Positions 16,823 to 24,852 of a stretch of 64,000 nucleotides of DNA are shown here, piece by piece. A program made the position numbers and the translations under genes. This stretch comes from Pseudomonas fragi (GTDB taxonomy: Bacteria; Pseudomonadota; Gammaproteobacteria; Pseudomonadales; Pseudomonadaceae), in NCBI RefSeq assembly GCF_002269505.1, contig NZ_NQKQ01000006.1, positions 124,001-188,000 of the forward strand. The letters run 5' to 3'. Position 1 is the stretch's first letter; each line of letters begins with the position of its first letter. The notes below the pieces were generated by a model. It had not been told where the DNA came from, searched no databases, and saw only the letters and a list, made by a program, of their open reading frames with translations.

Positions 16823-18883
16823 ATGGCGTTCGAAGCAATGTTTGAGCCGATTCAAATCGGCAAACTGACCATTCGCAATCGTGTGCTCAGCACCGCCCAT
16901 GCCGAGGTGTATGCCACCGATGGCGGCATGACCACCGAGCGTTATGTGCAGTACTACGAAGAAAAGGCCAAGGGCGGTATCGGCCTGGCGATTTGCGGTG
17001 GCTCATCGGTGGTGGCCATCGACAGCCCGCAAGAATGGTGGAGTTCGGTCAACCTGAGCACCGACCGCATTATCCCGCACTTCCAGAATTTGGCTGACGC
17101 GATGCACAAGCATGGCGCCAAGATCATGATCCAGATTACCCACATGGGCCGCCGCTCACGTTGGGACGGTTTCAACTGGCCAACCCTGATGTCGCCCTCC
17201 GGCGTGCGTGAGCCGGTGCATCGGGCCACGTGCAAGACCATCGAACCCGAAGAAATCTGGCGGGTGATCGGCAACTATGCCAGCGCCGCAGGCCGGGCTA
17301 AAAAGGGCGGACTGGACGGAGTGGAGCTGTCAGCGGTGCACCAGCACATGATCGACCAGTTCTGGAGCCCTCGCGTCAATAAACGCACCGATGAATGGGG
17401 CGGCAGTTTTGAGAACCGCATGCGTTTTGGCCTTGAAGTGCTCAAGGCCGTGCGCGCCGAAGTGGGGCCTGATTTCTGCGTGGGCATCCGCCTGTGCGGC
17501 GATGAATTTCACCCTGATGGCCTCAGCCATGAGGACATGAAGCAAATTGCCAAGTACTACGACGATACCGGCATGCTGGATTTTATCGGTGTGGTCGGCT
17601 CGGGCTGTGACACCCACAACACCCTGGCCAACGTCATCCCGAACATGAGCTTTCCGCCGGAGCCGTTTCTGCATCTGGCCGCCGGTATCAAGGAAGTGGT
17701 CAAGGCCCCGGTGCTGCACGCGCAGAACATCAAGGACCCGAACCAGGCCACGCGGATTCTGGAGGGGGGGTATGTCGACATGGTGGGTATGACCCGTGCC
17801 CATATCGCCGACCCGCACCTGATCGCCAAGATCAAGATGGGCCAGGTCGATCAGATCAAACAATGCGTGGGTGCCAACTACTGCATTGACCGTCAGTACC
17901 AGGGGCTGGACGTGCTGTGTATTCAGAACGCCGCCACCTCCCGTGAGTACATGGGCGTGCCGCACATTATCGAAAAATCCACCGGGGCCAAACGCAAGGT
18001 GGTGATTGTCGGTGCCGGGCCTGCGGGGATGGAAGCGGCGCGGGTAGCTGCCGAGCGCGGCCATGACGTGACCCTGTTCGAGAAAAAGGACGCCATCGGC
18101 GGGCAGATCACTACCGCCTCCAAAGCGCCGCAGCGAGATCAGATGGCTGGCATCACCCGCTGGTTTCAACTGGAACTGGCGCGCCTGAAAGTTGACCTGC
18201 GCCTGGGCACGGCGGCTGATGCGGCGACGATCATGGACTTGCGTCCGGACATCGTGGTGCTGGCCGTGGGCGGGCACCCGTTTGTGGAGCAGAACGAACA
18301 CTGGGGCGCAGCCGAAGGGCTGGTAGTCAGCAGTTGGGATGTGCTCGACGGCAAGGTGGAACCGGGCAAAAACGTGCTGGTTTACGACACCATTTGCGAA
18401 TTTACCGGCATGTCGGTTGCCGACTATATGGCGGACAAAGGTGCGCAGGTCGAAATCGTCACCGATGACACCAAGCCTGGCGTGGCTATTGGCGGCACCT
18501 CCTTCCCCACGTACTACCGCAGCCTGTACCCCAAGGAAGTGATCATGACCGGCGACATGATGCTGGAGAAGGTCTACCGCGAGGGTGACAAGGTGATTGC
18601 TGTATTGGAGAACGAATACACCGGAACCAGGGAAGAGCGGGTGGTCGATCAGGTGGTGATTGAAAACGGCGTGCGTCCTGACGAAGAGCTGTATTACGGG
18701 CTCAAGCCGGATTCGCGCAACAAGGGCCAGATCGATGTCGAAGCCCTGTTTGCGATCAAGCCGCAGCCGTGTTTAAGCGAAGCGGGGGACGGTTATTTGC
18801 TGTTCCGTATCGGTGACTGCGTGGCCCAGCGCAACGTGCATGCGGCGATCTATGACGCGCTGCGGTTGTGCAAGGATTTTTAA
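16823..18883 (+). CDS. dgcA: DgcA, dimethylglycine demethylase FMN/FAD subunit
   Basis: A 686-residue flavoprotein that, with DgcB, removes one methyl group from dimethylglycine to give sarcosine. The N-terminal half (about 1-345) is an old-yellow-enzyme TIM barrel. The C-terminal half contains an FAD/NAD-binding domain starting at VVIVGAGPAGMEAARVAAERG (from residue 393). The trimethylamine-dehydrogenase-type iron-sulfur site is partial: Cys348, Cys354 and Cys366 are present, but the position expected for the second cysteine is Ala351. Start and GAGGA site at 16823 are good. A REP pair separates it from dgcB. Confidence 0.92.
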   Translation: MAFEAMFEPIQIGKLTIRNRVLSTAHAEVYATDGGMTTERYVQYYEEKAKGGIGLAICGGSSVVAIDSPQEWWSSVNLSTDRIIPHFQNLADAMHKHGAKIMIQITHMGRRSRWDGFNWPTLMSPSGVREPVHRATCKTIEPEEIWRVIGNYASAAGRAKKGGLDGVELSAVHQHMIDQFWSPRVNKRTDEWGGSFENRMRFGLEVLKAVRAEVGPDFCVGIRLCGDEFHPDGLSHEDMKQIAKYYDDTGMLDFIGVVGSGCDTHNTLANVIPNMSFPPEPFLHLAAGIKEVVKAPVLHAQNIKDPNQATRILEGGYVDMVGMTRAHIADPHLIAKIKMGQVDQIKQCVGANYCIDRQYQGLDVLCIQNAATSREYMGVPHIIEKSTGAKRKVVIVGAGPAGMEAARVAAERGHDVTLFEKKDAIGGQITTASKAPQRDQMAGITRWFQLELARLKVDLRLGTAADAATIMDLRPDIVVLAVGGHPFVEQNEHWGAAEGLVVSSWDVLDGKVEPGKNVLVYDTICEFTGMSVADYMADKGAQVEIVTDDTKPGVAIGGTSFPTYYRSLYPKEVIMTGDMMLEKVYREGDKVIAVLENEYTGTREERVVDQVVIENGVRPDEELYYGLKPDSRNKGQIDVEALFAIKPQPCLSEAGDGYLLFRIGDCVAQRNVHAAIYDALRLCKDF

Positions 18884-18895
18884 GTACACCCCTGG

Positions 18896-19001
18896 CCCTC
18901 ACCCTAACCCTCTCCCGGAGGGAGAGGGGACTGACCGCACGCGGATTCAAAGCCTCCACAAATCAGCCCCCTCTCCCTCCGGGAGAGGGCTGGGGTGAGG
19001 G
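18896..19001. repeat. Paired C-rich REP element between dgcA and dgcB
   Basis: Two CCCTCTCCC..GGGAGAGGG palindromes flank a spacer that is almost the same as that at 2864-2970 (GGACTGACCGCA..CTCCACAA..TCAGC). A GTTTTG stretch follows, so the 3' hairpin could partly terminate dgcA transcripts inside the operon. Confidence 0.85.
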
Positions 19002-19037
19002 TTTTGTGTTTACACCGAATATTGATGGGAGCCACCC

Positions 19038-20981
19038 ATGCTGAACTTTCTTCTCCCCATTCTGTTATTCGCGGCACTGGTCCTCGCCTTTATCGGCGCC
19101 GTGCGCCGCATGAACATGTGGCGCCGCGGCCGCCCGTCAAAAGTCGACCTGCTCGGCGGACTTTTAGCCATGCCGCGTCGCTATATGGTCGACCTGCACC
19201 ATGTGGTTGCCCGCGACAAATACATGGCCAACACCCACGTCGCCACGGCTGGCGGCTTTGTGCTGGCAGCCGTGCTGGCAATCCTGGTGCATGGCCTGGG
19301 CTTGCATAACCGCATCCTCGGCTATGTTTTGCTGTTGGCCACGGCGCTGATGTTTGTGGGCGCGCTGTTCGTGTTCAAACGTCGCCTGAACCCGCCGTCA
19401 CGCCTGTCCAAAGGCCCGTGGATGCGCCTGCCGAAAAGCCTGCTGGTGTTTTCAGCGAGCTTTTTTGTCCTCACCCTGCCCGTTGCAGGTGTATTGCCCG
19501 AAGGCTTTGGCGGTTGGGCGCTGGCGGCCGTGCTGGCGCTTGGTGTGCTGTGGGGCGTGTCCGAACTGTTTTTCGGCATGACCTGGGGCGGGCCGATGAA
19601 GCACGCCTTCGCGGGCGCATTGCATCTGGCCTGGCATCGCCGCGCCGAGCGCTTTGGTGGTGGCCGCTCCACCGGGCTGAAACCACTGAATCTGAACGAT
19701 CGCAATGCCCCCCTGGGCGTGGAAAAACCCAAGGACTTCACCTGGAACCAACTGCTGGGTTTTGACGCCTGCGTGCAATGTGGCAAATGCGAAGCCGCTT
19801 GCCCGGCCTTTGCCGCTGGCCAGCCGCTCAACCCCAAAAAGCTGATTCAGGACATGGTGGTCGGGCTTGCGGGTGGTACCGATGCCCATTTTGCTGGCAG
19901 CCCATACCCCGGCAAACCCATCGGTGAACACGGCGGCAACCCGCACCAGCCCATCGTCAATGGTCTGGTCGATGCCGACACACTGTGGTCCTGCACCACT
20001 TGCCGTGCTTGCGTTGAAGAGTGCCCGATGATGATCGAGCACGTGGACGCCATCGTCGACATGCGCCGCTTTCTGACCCTGGAAAAAGGCGCGACGCCGA
20101 ACAACGGTGCCCAGGTGCTGGATAACCTGATCGCCACCGATAACCCCGGCGGTTTTGCCCCCGGCGGGCGGATGAACTGGGCGGCAGACCTGAACCTTGA
20201 CCTGATGCGCGACAAGCCCGCCGCGGATGTGCTGTTCTGGGTCGGTGACGGTGCCTTCGACATGCGTAACCAGCGCACCTTGCGTGCTTTCGTCAAAGTG
20301 CTCAAGGCGGCGCGGATCAATTTTGCCGTGCTGGGCCTGGAAGAGCGCGACAGTGGTGACGTGGCACGGCGCCTGGGCGATGAAGCAACCTTTCAGGCGC
20401 TGGCCAAGCGCAATATCCAGACCCTGGGGCAGTACAGCTTCCAGCGCATCGTCACCTGTGACCCGCACAGTTTTCATGTGCTGAAAAACGAGTACGGCGC
20501 CTTTGGCGGTGACTACCTGGTGCAACATCACAGCACTTACATGGCCGAGCTGATCAGTGCCGGCCTGCTCAACCTTGCCGCGGATGCGGGCGGCAGCGTG
20601 ACCTATCACGACCCCTGCTATCTGGGCCGTTATAACGGCGAATACGAGGCCCCGCGTGCGGTGTTGCGCGCGCTTGGCATTGAGGTCAAGGAGATGCAGC
20701 GCTCGGGCTTTCGCTCCCGTTGCTGCGGTGGCGGTGGCGGCGCGCCGATTACCGATATTCCCGGCAAACAGCGGATCCCCGACATGCGTATGGATGACAT
20801 CCGCGAGACTGGCGCCGAACGCGTAGCGGTGGGTTGCCCGCAATGTACGGCGATGCTCGAAGGGGTGGTCGAGCCCCGTCCGCAAATCAAGGACATCGCC
20901 GAACTGGTGGCTGATGCGCTGATTGAAGACAGCGCCCCGGCCAAACCGGCGCGGCGTGCAGAACCGGAGGTCATCGCATGA
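19038..20981 (+). CDS. dgcB: DgcB, dimethylglycine demethylase iron-sulfur subunit
   Basis: A 647-residue membrane-linked electron-transfer subunit. Four or so hydrophobic segments lie in the first 200 residues. Two 4Fe-4S motifs follow (CVQCGKCEAACPAF at about 245 and CTTCRACVEECPMM at about 320). The C-terminal half has paired cysteine-rich CCG-type domains as in heterodisulfide-reductase subunit D or GlpC (HDPCYLGRYNGEYEAPR and CCGGGGG). This layout suggests electrons from DgcA pass to the ETF-like partners or to quinone; the route is inferred. It overlaps the next gene by four bases (ATGA). Confidence 0.91.
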   Translation: MLNFLLPILLFAALVLAFIGAVRRMNMWRRGRPSKVDLLGGLLAMPRRYMVDLHHVVARDKYMANTHVATAGGFVLAAVLAILVHGLGLHNRILGYVLLLATALMFVGALFVFKRRLNPPSRLSKGPWMRLPKSLLVFSASFFVLTLPVAGVLPEGFGGWALAAVLALGVLWGVSELFFGMTWGGPMKHAFAGALHLAWHRRAERFGGGRSTGLKPLNLNDRNAPLGVEKPKDFTWNQLLGFDACVQCGKCEAACPAFAAGQPLNPKKLIQDMVVGLAGGTDAHFAGSPYPGKPIGEHGGNPHQPIVNGLVDADTLWSCTTCRACVEECPMMIEHVDAIVDMRRFLTLEKGATPNNGAQVLDNLIATDNPGGFAPGGRMNWAADLNLDLMRDKPAADVLFWVGDGAFDMRNQRTLRAFVKVLKAARINFAVLGLEERDSGDVARRLGDEATFQALAKRNIQTLGQYSFQRIVTCDPHSFHVLKNEYGAFGGDYLVQHHSTYMAELISAGLLNLAADAGGSVTYHDPCYLGRYNGEYEAPRAVLRALGIEVKEMQRSGFRSRCCGGGGGAPITDIPGKQRIPDMRMDDIRETGAERVAVGCPQCTAMLEGVVEPRPQIKDIAELVADALIEDSAPAKPARRAEPEVIA

Positions 20982-22225
20982 GTGACATTATTCGCCGCGA
21001 CCCGCGTGCCGAGTGGATCGCCCGCAACCGTCTGCACCCGTTGCACGCTGCCATGCAACCCGCCCAGCAGAGCTGGATGGGACCCAATGGCGTAATGCGC
21101 AAAAACGTCCACGGGGTGGGCTTTATTGGCCCTAACGGCATCAAACGTATAGACCGCAGCGGTGCGCAGCAGGGCGGCGTGACCAAACGTGCCGCCAGTG
21201 CCACGGTGCAATTGCCGCTGCATCAGGTTGCGGCCCCGGCGTTTTTTATCGCCGTGGTGCCGGATATGGTCGGGGGCCGCCTGAGCAGTCACGACCGCGA
21301 TCTGCTGGGGCTGGCCCGACAATTGGCGGGCAGCGATGGCGCCGTGCTGGCCGTGGTGTTTGGCGAGTGCAAGGAAACGGCCTTTGCCACGGCCGGGGTG
21401 GATCGGCTGTTGCTGCTCGACAGCCAGGGTTATGCACCGGAGCAGCGGGTGCTAGGTTTGCGCGCTGTGGATAACCAGTTTGCGCCGCGCCACTGGCTGT
21501 TGCCTGACAGCCGCACGGGGGGCGGTGAACTGGGTCGACGTTTGGCTGCCAGCCTGGGCGAGCGTCCGGCCACGCGGGTGTGGCAGGTCAAGGACGGCGC
21601 CTGTATCGGCCGTGCCGGGGCGGGCCTGCAAGATATGGCGCAGCCTTTGCGCCGTTTGATCCTGGCGACGGCTGAATGCGCCGAGCCGGTCAGTGAAACC
21701 CGTCATGAAGCATTGGTGGTGCAGTTATCCACAGCCGTAGTGCCTTGCCTGCCGCGGATCGAAGATTTGGGCGCGGTGGAGGTCGACCCGGCCGCAGTGC
21801 CGATGGCCGAGGCCGAATTTATCCTTAGCGGCGGCAATGGCATCAAGGACTGGGGACTTTTCCACAGGGCGGCCGCTGCATTGGGCGCTACTGAAGGTGC
21901 GTCGCGGGTGGCGGTGGACGATGGCTTCATGGGCCGTGACCGTCAGGTCGGTGCCAGCGGCACCTGGGTGACGGCGCGGGTTTACGTGGCGGTCGGTATC
22001 AGCGGTGCAATCCAGCACCTGCAAGGGATTGGCGCGTGCGACAAGGTGGTGGCGATCAATCTCGATCCGGGCTGCGACATGATCAAACGTGCTGATTTGT
22101 CGGTGATCGGTGACGGGGCGGCGGTGCTTGAAGCGCTGATCGTGGCTGTGGATAACTGGCGCCAGGGTACCCTCACCCCAGCGCTCTCCCAGAGGGAGAG
22201 AGAGCCGATTGTCAGTGTTCGTTAG
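20978..22225 (+). CDS. Electron transfer flavoprotein alpha-subunit-like protein (dgc operon)
   Basis: A 415-residue FixB/EtfA-like protein. The FAD-binding signature of ETF alpha is present in the C-terminal third (ARVYVAVGISGAIQHLQGIG, then INLDPGCDMIKRADLSVIGD). The N-terminal 70 residues are an extension not found in short ETF alpha. The last 19 residues (GTLTPALSQREREPIVSVR) are read from the REP element that begins at 22170, so the native C-terminus has been replaced. The start overlaps dgcB, and the gene is followed by its ETF-beta-like partner. It probably accepts electrons from DgcAB. Confidence 0.88.
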   Translation: MSDIIRRDPRAEWIARNRLHPLHAAMQPAQQSWMGPNGVMRKNVHGVGFIGPNGIKRIDRSGAQQGGVTKRAASATVQLPLHQVAAPAFFIAVVPDMVGGRLSSHDRDLLGLARQLAGSDGAVLAVVFGECKETAFATAGVDRLLLLDSQGYAPEQRVLGLRAVDNQFAPRHWLLPDSRTGGGELGRRLAASLGERPATRVWQVKDGACIGRAGAGLQDMAQPLRRLILATAECAEPVSETRHEALVVQLSTAVVPCLPRIEDLGAVEVDPAAVPMAEAEFILSGGNGIKDWGLFHRAAAALGATEGASRVAVDDGFMGRDRQVGASGTWVTARVYVAVGISGAIQHLQGIGACDKVVAINLDPGCDMIKRADLSVIGDGAAVLEALIVAVDNWRQGTLTPALSQREREPIVSVR

Positions 22226-22276
22226 ACCGCGTGCGGTCAATCCCCTCTCCCTCCGGGAGAGGGTTAGGGTGAGGGG
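22170..22276. repeat. Paired C-rich REP element overlapping the 3' end of the ETF-alpha-like gene
   Basis: Two palindromes (CCCTCACCCCAGCGCTCTCCC-AGAGGGAGAGAG, degenerate, and CCCTCTCCCTCCGGGAGAGGG) flank a spacer containing GTGCGGTCAAT. The spacer matches that at 36909-37013 and, in reverse orientation, that at 18896-19001. The first 56 bases lie inside the upstream reading frame. Confidence 0.85.
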
Positions 22277-22298
22277 CTTTTGATTGGGAGAAAGACAC

Positions 22299-23069
22299 AT
22301 GACCATCGCCACCGTTGCACTGGTTTCAATCGGTGCCCATCCCGCTTCAGGCCGCGCCCGCCGCGCCGAGCAGGACGCCCGTGCCGTCGAACTGGGCCTG
22401 GAGCTGGCCGGTGAAAGCCTGCATGTGCTGCACGCGGGCAACCCCCATGAGCCCGCATTGCGCGCTTATTTGGGCATGGGCCTGGACGAGCTGCATGTGC
22501 TGGAGCAACCCGACGGCGCGGATGCCGTGCCGGTGTTGCGTGATTACATCCGTGAAGCGGGCGTGCAACTGGTGCTCACCGGCAGCCAGGCCGAAACCGG
22601 TGAGGGCTCGGGCATGCTGCCTTACCTGTTGGCCGAGGAGCTGGGTTGGCCGCTGCTGGTGGGCGTGGCGCAAATCGAATCTATCCACAATGGCGTGGCG
22701 CAGGTGCTGCAAGCCTTGCCCCGGGGGCAGCGACGTCGGCTGCAGGTTCGCCTGCCGTTTCTGGTCACTGTGGATAACGCTGCGCCAAAGGCGCGTCAAA
22801 GCGCCTACGGCCCCGCCACGCGGGGTTTGGTCAACGCTGAAGTGGTTGAAATCGTTACCGATGAGTTATCCACAACCGGCGTACTGCAACCTGCCCGACC
22901 ACGGCCCAAGCGCTTGAAGGTGATCAAGGCCAAAAGTGGCGCAGATCGCATGAAAGCAGCTACCGCCAAGGCGGCTGGCGGTTCCGGGCAGGTCCACACG
23001 GGGCTCAGTGCTCAAGCGGGAGCCGAGGTGATTCTCAAACTCCTGATCGAAGAAGGCGTTGTGCGTTAG
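22299..23069 (+). CDS. Electron transfer flavoprotein beta-subunit-like protein (dgc operon)
   Basis: A 256-residue FixA/EtfB-like protein. The segment LTGSQAETGEGSGMLPYLLAEELGWPLLVGVAQIE matches the ETF beta core that contacts AMP and partner dehydrogenases. LPFLVTVDN is typical of ETF beta as well. The start at 22299 (MTIATVALVSIG) follows GGGAGA; a TTG 15 bases upstream is less likely. It is the last gene of the M19-DUF5943-dgcA-dgcB-ETF operon. A lysine-rich tail precedes a final helix that fits docking to the alpha subunit. The next gene converges 30 bases away. Confidence 0.87.
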   Translation: MTIATVALVSIGAHPASGRARRAEQDARAVELGLELAGESLHVLHAGNPHEPALRAYLGMGLDELHVLEQPDGADAVPVLRDYIREAGVQLVLTGSQAETGEGSGMLPYLLAEELGWPLLVGVAQIESIHNGVAQVLQALPRGQRRRLQVRLPFLVTVDNAAPKARQSAYGPATRGLVNAEVVEIVTDELSTTGVLQPARPRPKRLKVIKAKSGADRMKAATAKAAGGSGQVHTGLSAQAGAEVILKLLIEEGVVR

Positions 23070-23099
23070 CGTTTGCGGCCGGAACCTGAGCCAGCGCCT

Positions 23100-23621
23100 T
23101 CATTTGTATTGGCGCTCACCGCCAGATGCAAATATGGCCTGAGATTTACGGGCGGTAGCCTGGAGTCTTTGTTCGCGTTGGTTGACTAACTGCCCGTAGT
23201 ACCCCTTGACGCGAAGGACGTACCTATTGCGCAAATGCTCACGATTTGGCCTTGTTCCGGCGTTGTAGGCGCCCACGGCGTCCCAGCTGTAACCCAGTTG
23301 CTGGACCAGTCTGGCGAGAATCCAGGCACCCGCCATAACACTGGTGCAGGGTTGAGTCTGGAGTTGATATTCGCTGATGCCAAAAGTGGCGAGGTGCTTC
23401 AAATGACGACTGTTGACTTGCATCAAACCTATATCGTATGTCCCGTCTCTATTGATGTTACGTGCTGCCGGATTCATTTTCGATTCAACTTGGGCAATGG
23501 CATGTAACAGCAACGGATCAATATCATAGCGGTTACCTGCATCTTGCCAGCAATTGGCACGGGCAAAGGTCGGTGTTAGTCCTGCACATATGACAAGTAT
23601 AATCAGAAATGAATGTTTCAT
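23100..23621 (-). CDS. Lytic transglycosylase (SLT domain, IpgF/VirB1-like)
   Basis: A 173-residue exported muramidase-type lytic transglycosylase. A signal peptide is present (MKHSFLIILVICAGLTPTFA). The single SLT domain has the catalytic Glu in LLHAIAQVESKMNP (about residue 46), the GLMQVNSRH motif and AVGAYNAG. Such small enzymes open peptidoglycan locally for type III or conjugative secretion, or act as specialised hydrolases. The gene is more AT-rich than its neighbours and borders an AT-rich gene-free stretch. This hints at acquisition by transfer, for example from a plasmid. No secretion genes lie nearby. Confidence 0.88.
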   Translation of the reverse strand: MKHSFLIILVICAGLTPTFARANCWQDAGNRYDIDPLLLHAIAQVESKMNPAARNINRDGTYDIGLMQVNSRHLKHLATFGISEYQLQTQPCTSVMAGAWILARLVQQLGYSWDAVGAYNAGTRPNREHLRNRYVLRVKGYYGQLVNQREQRLQATARKSQAIFASGGERQYK

Positions 23622-24202
23622 ATTCAGACCTCGCCGTTTCAGAAAACGGATAAAGCAGGGGTGTAAATGTAATAGCTAAATTGTTTTATTTTGTTGATTC
23701 TGTACGGTTGTATCGGTGGTTAATAAGGAGCTCGCAGTTGTAGGTGTGGCGGGTAAGATCACATATTTTTCACGTTTAAAATATAAGCATTTGCGTGTTT
23801 AGGGGCGTGTTACCTGAAGTTTTTGTATGTTTTTGAGTGCCTGAATTAACGTGTCGATGAACAGGCTGCATAAAAATAAATATAGAACTTATTCGTTTGA
23901 TGGCAATTGTCCTGCAATCAAAATTGGATCCGTTGAAATGAGGCGACTAATCGTTTTCTGATTATGTTTCTTTTGAATTATTCATTTTGTGAGTGTTTAG
24001 AGTTATTTAATAAGGGGGGAGGGCTTGCAGTCTGGAATTGTTATAATGCTTGGAGTGATGCTAAATCTCTAAAAAGTCTAAGAAACGTTCCAGATGCGGG
24101 TGATAGATCGGGCGTTTTTTACGTCTGACATAACTTCCCCCGTGAGCAAATTCACGAACCGTATTTCTTGTGAGCAAGGTTCTGCCTGACACCTGTACAA
24201 AG
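23622..24202. other. AT-rich gene-free stretch
   Basis: About 580 bases of visibly AT-rich sequence with no convincing gene. A 61-codon minus-strand frame (24078-24263) runs into the repeat array and has no recognisable product. Long A/T runs cluster between about 23640 and 24080. The stretch directly borders the DnaA-box-like array and could serve as an unwinding region if the array is a replication element; that is speculation. Confidence 0.5.
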
Positions 24203-24303
24203 TTACCCCGGATTTCTGTGTGCCTGCCTGTGGGTAACCTGTCTGTATTTGCTTGCAGGGCACGGCCTACGGGCTTCTTGCGGGGTTGTACGAAAAATGA
24301 TCG
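24203..24303 (+). repeat. DnaA-box-like module 1 (most degenerate)
   Basis: The forward 9-mer is TTACCCCGG (poor match) and the reverse 9-mer at 24229-24237 is TGTGGGTAA (one mismatch). The A-tract element at 24287-24303 is TGTACG-AAAAA-TGATCG. Confidence 0.75.
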
Positions 24304-24340
24304 CTAGTAAGAAATCTTATCTGCTGGTTGATTGCGGTGT

Positions 24341-24441
24341 TTATCCACAAACTCTGTTGGTGAAGATGTGGATAACTTGTTCGCTATATCTTGCAGGCCT
24401 CTATTTTCATAGGCTGCAGGCTGTTGTTCAAAAAACGTTCA
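24341..24441 (+). repeat. DnaA-box-like module 2 (both boxes perfect)
   Basis: TTATCCACA at 24341-24349 and TGTGGATAA at 24367-24375 are both exact consensus DnaA boxes in convergent orientation. The A-tract element at 24425-24441 is TGTTCA-AAAAA-CGTTCA. Confidence 0.85.
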
Positions 24442-24521
24442 ATCCCGACTCTACTGTCCTTTTGAAGCCATACATCCAGCCAGCGTAGGGGTTTGGGCAG
24501 TTTTCAACAGGGTGGATAAAG

Positions 24522-24622
24522 TTGCCCACATATTCAGTTGGTCAACCTGTGGATAAGGTGGGTGTGGTTGTCTGAAAGCCTTTAACTGCTTGATCTACAG
24601 GGTTTTGTACAAAAAATGTACA
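24522..24622 (+). repeat. DnaA-box-like module 3
   Basis: The forward 9-mer is TTGCCCACA (two mismatches); TGTGGATAA at 24548-24556 is exact. The A-tract element at 24606-24622 is TGTACA-AAAAA-TGTACA, both a direct repeat and built from a palindromic hexamer. Confidence 0.85.
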
Positions 24623-24650
24623 GAGACTTTTATAGGTAATGCCTGATGAC

Positions 24651-24751
24651 TTCCCCACAGTTACTGTGGGTGTGCCTGTGGACAAGATGTTGGTTAAGGG
24701 CTGAAGCCCTTTGATTACATGGGTTACAGGGGTGTGATTAAAAAATGATCA
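24651..24751 (+). repeat. DnaA-box-like module 4
   Basis: The forward 9-mer is TTCCCCACA (two mismatches), and TGTGGACAA at 24677-24685 has one mismatch. The A-tract element at 24735-24751 is TGATTA-AAAAA-TGATCA. Confidence 0.8.
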
Positions 24752-24852
24752 CAAGCATGCAATATATGGACATAAATGAGGCAGCGGGTGTGTTGTCGGC
24801 TTGAATCGGTTTGAGCTAAAAGAAGGGCTCCCGGCCCTGTGGAGTAAAGTGA

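Larger units (their letters stand above)
24203..24751 (+). repeat. Array of four 101-bp modules with paired DnaA-box-like sites
   Basis: Four diverged modules (24203-24303, 24341-24441, 24522-24622, 24651-24751) align over 101 bases with no gaps. Each has a forward TTATCCACA-like 9-mer at positions 1-9 and a reverse TGTGGATAA-like 9-mer at 27-35. A conserved CTGNARGCCT block lies near 51-60 and TACAGG near 75-80, and TGNNCR-AAAAA-TGNNCR fills 85-101. Three of the eight 9-mers are perfect E. coli-consensus DnaA boxes and two have one mismatch. Another near-box (GGTGGATAA) lies at 24511-24519. Spacers between modules are 37, 80 and 28 bases. Fixed geometry with drifting sequence suggests selection for protein binding. 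Confidence 0.85.

Noticed and set aside
24078..24263. A 61-codon minus-strand gene
   Set aside because: No recognised family, and its first third overlaps module 1 of the repeat array. A chance frame is more likely.
24249..24488. A 79-codon plus-strand gene across the repeat array
   Set aside because: It spans modules 1 and 2 and their spacer, has no good ribosome site and shows no protein-like pattern.
24203..24751. The main chromosomal oriC
   Set aside because: DnaA boxes are present, but the flanking genes are not dnaA, rpmH or dnaN, where Pseudomonas oriC lies. An alternative role is proposed instead.
24203..24751. A CRISPR array
   Set aside because: Repeats are 101 bp, diverged and irregularly spaced, and there are no cas genes nearby.
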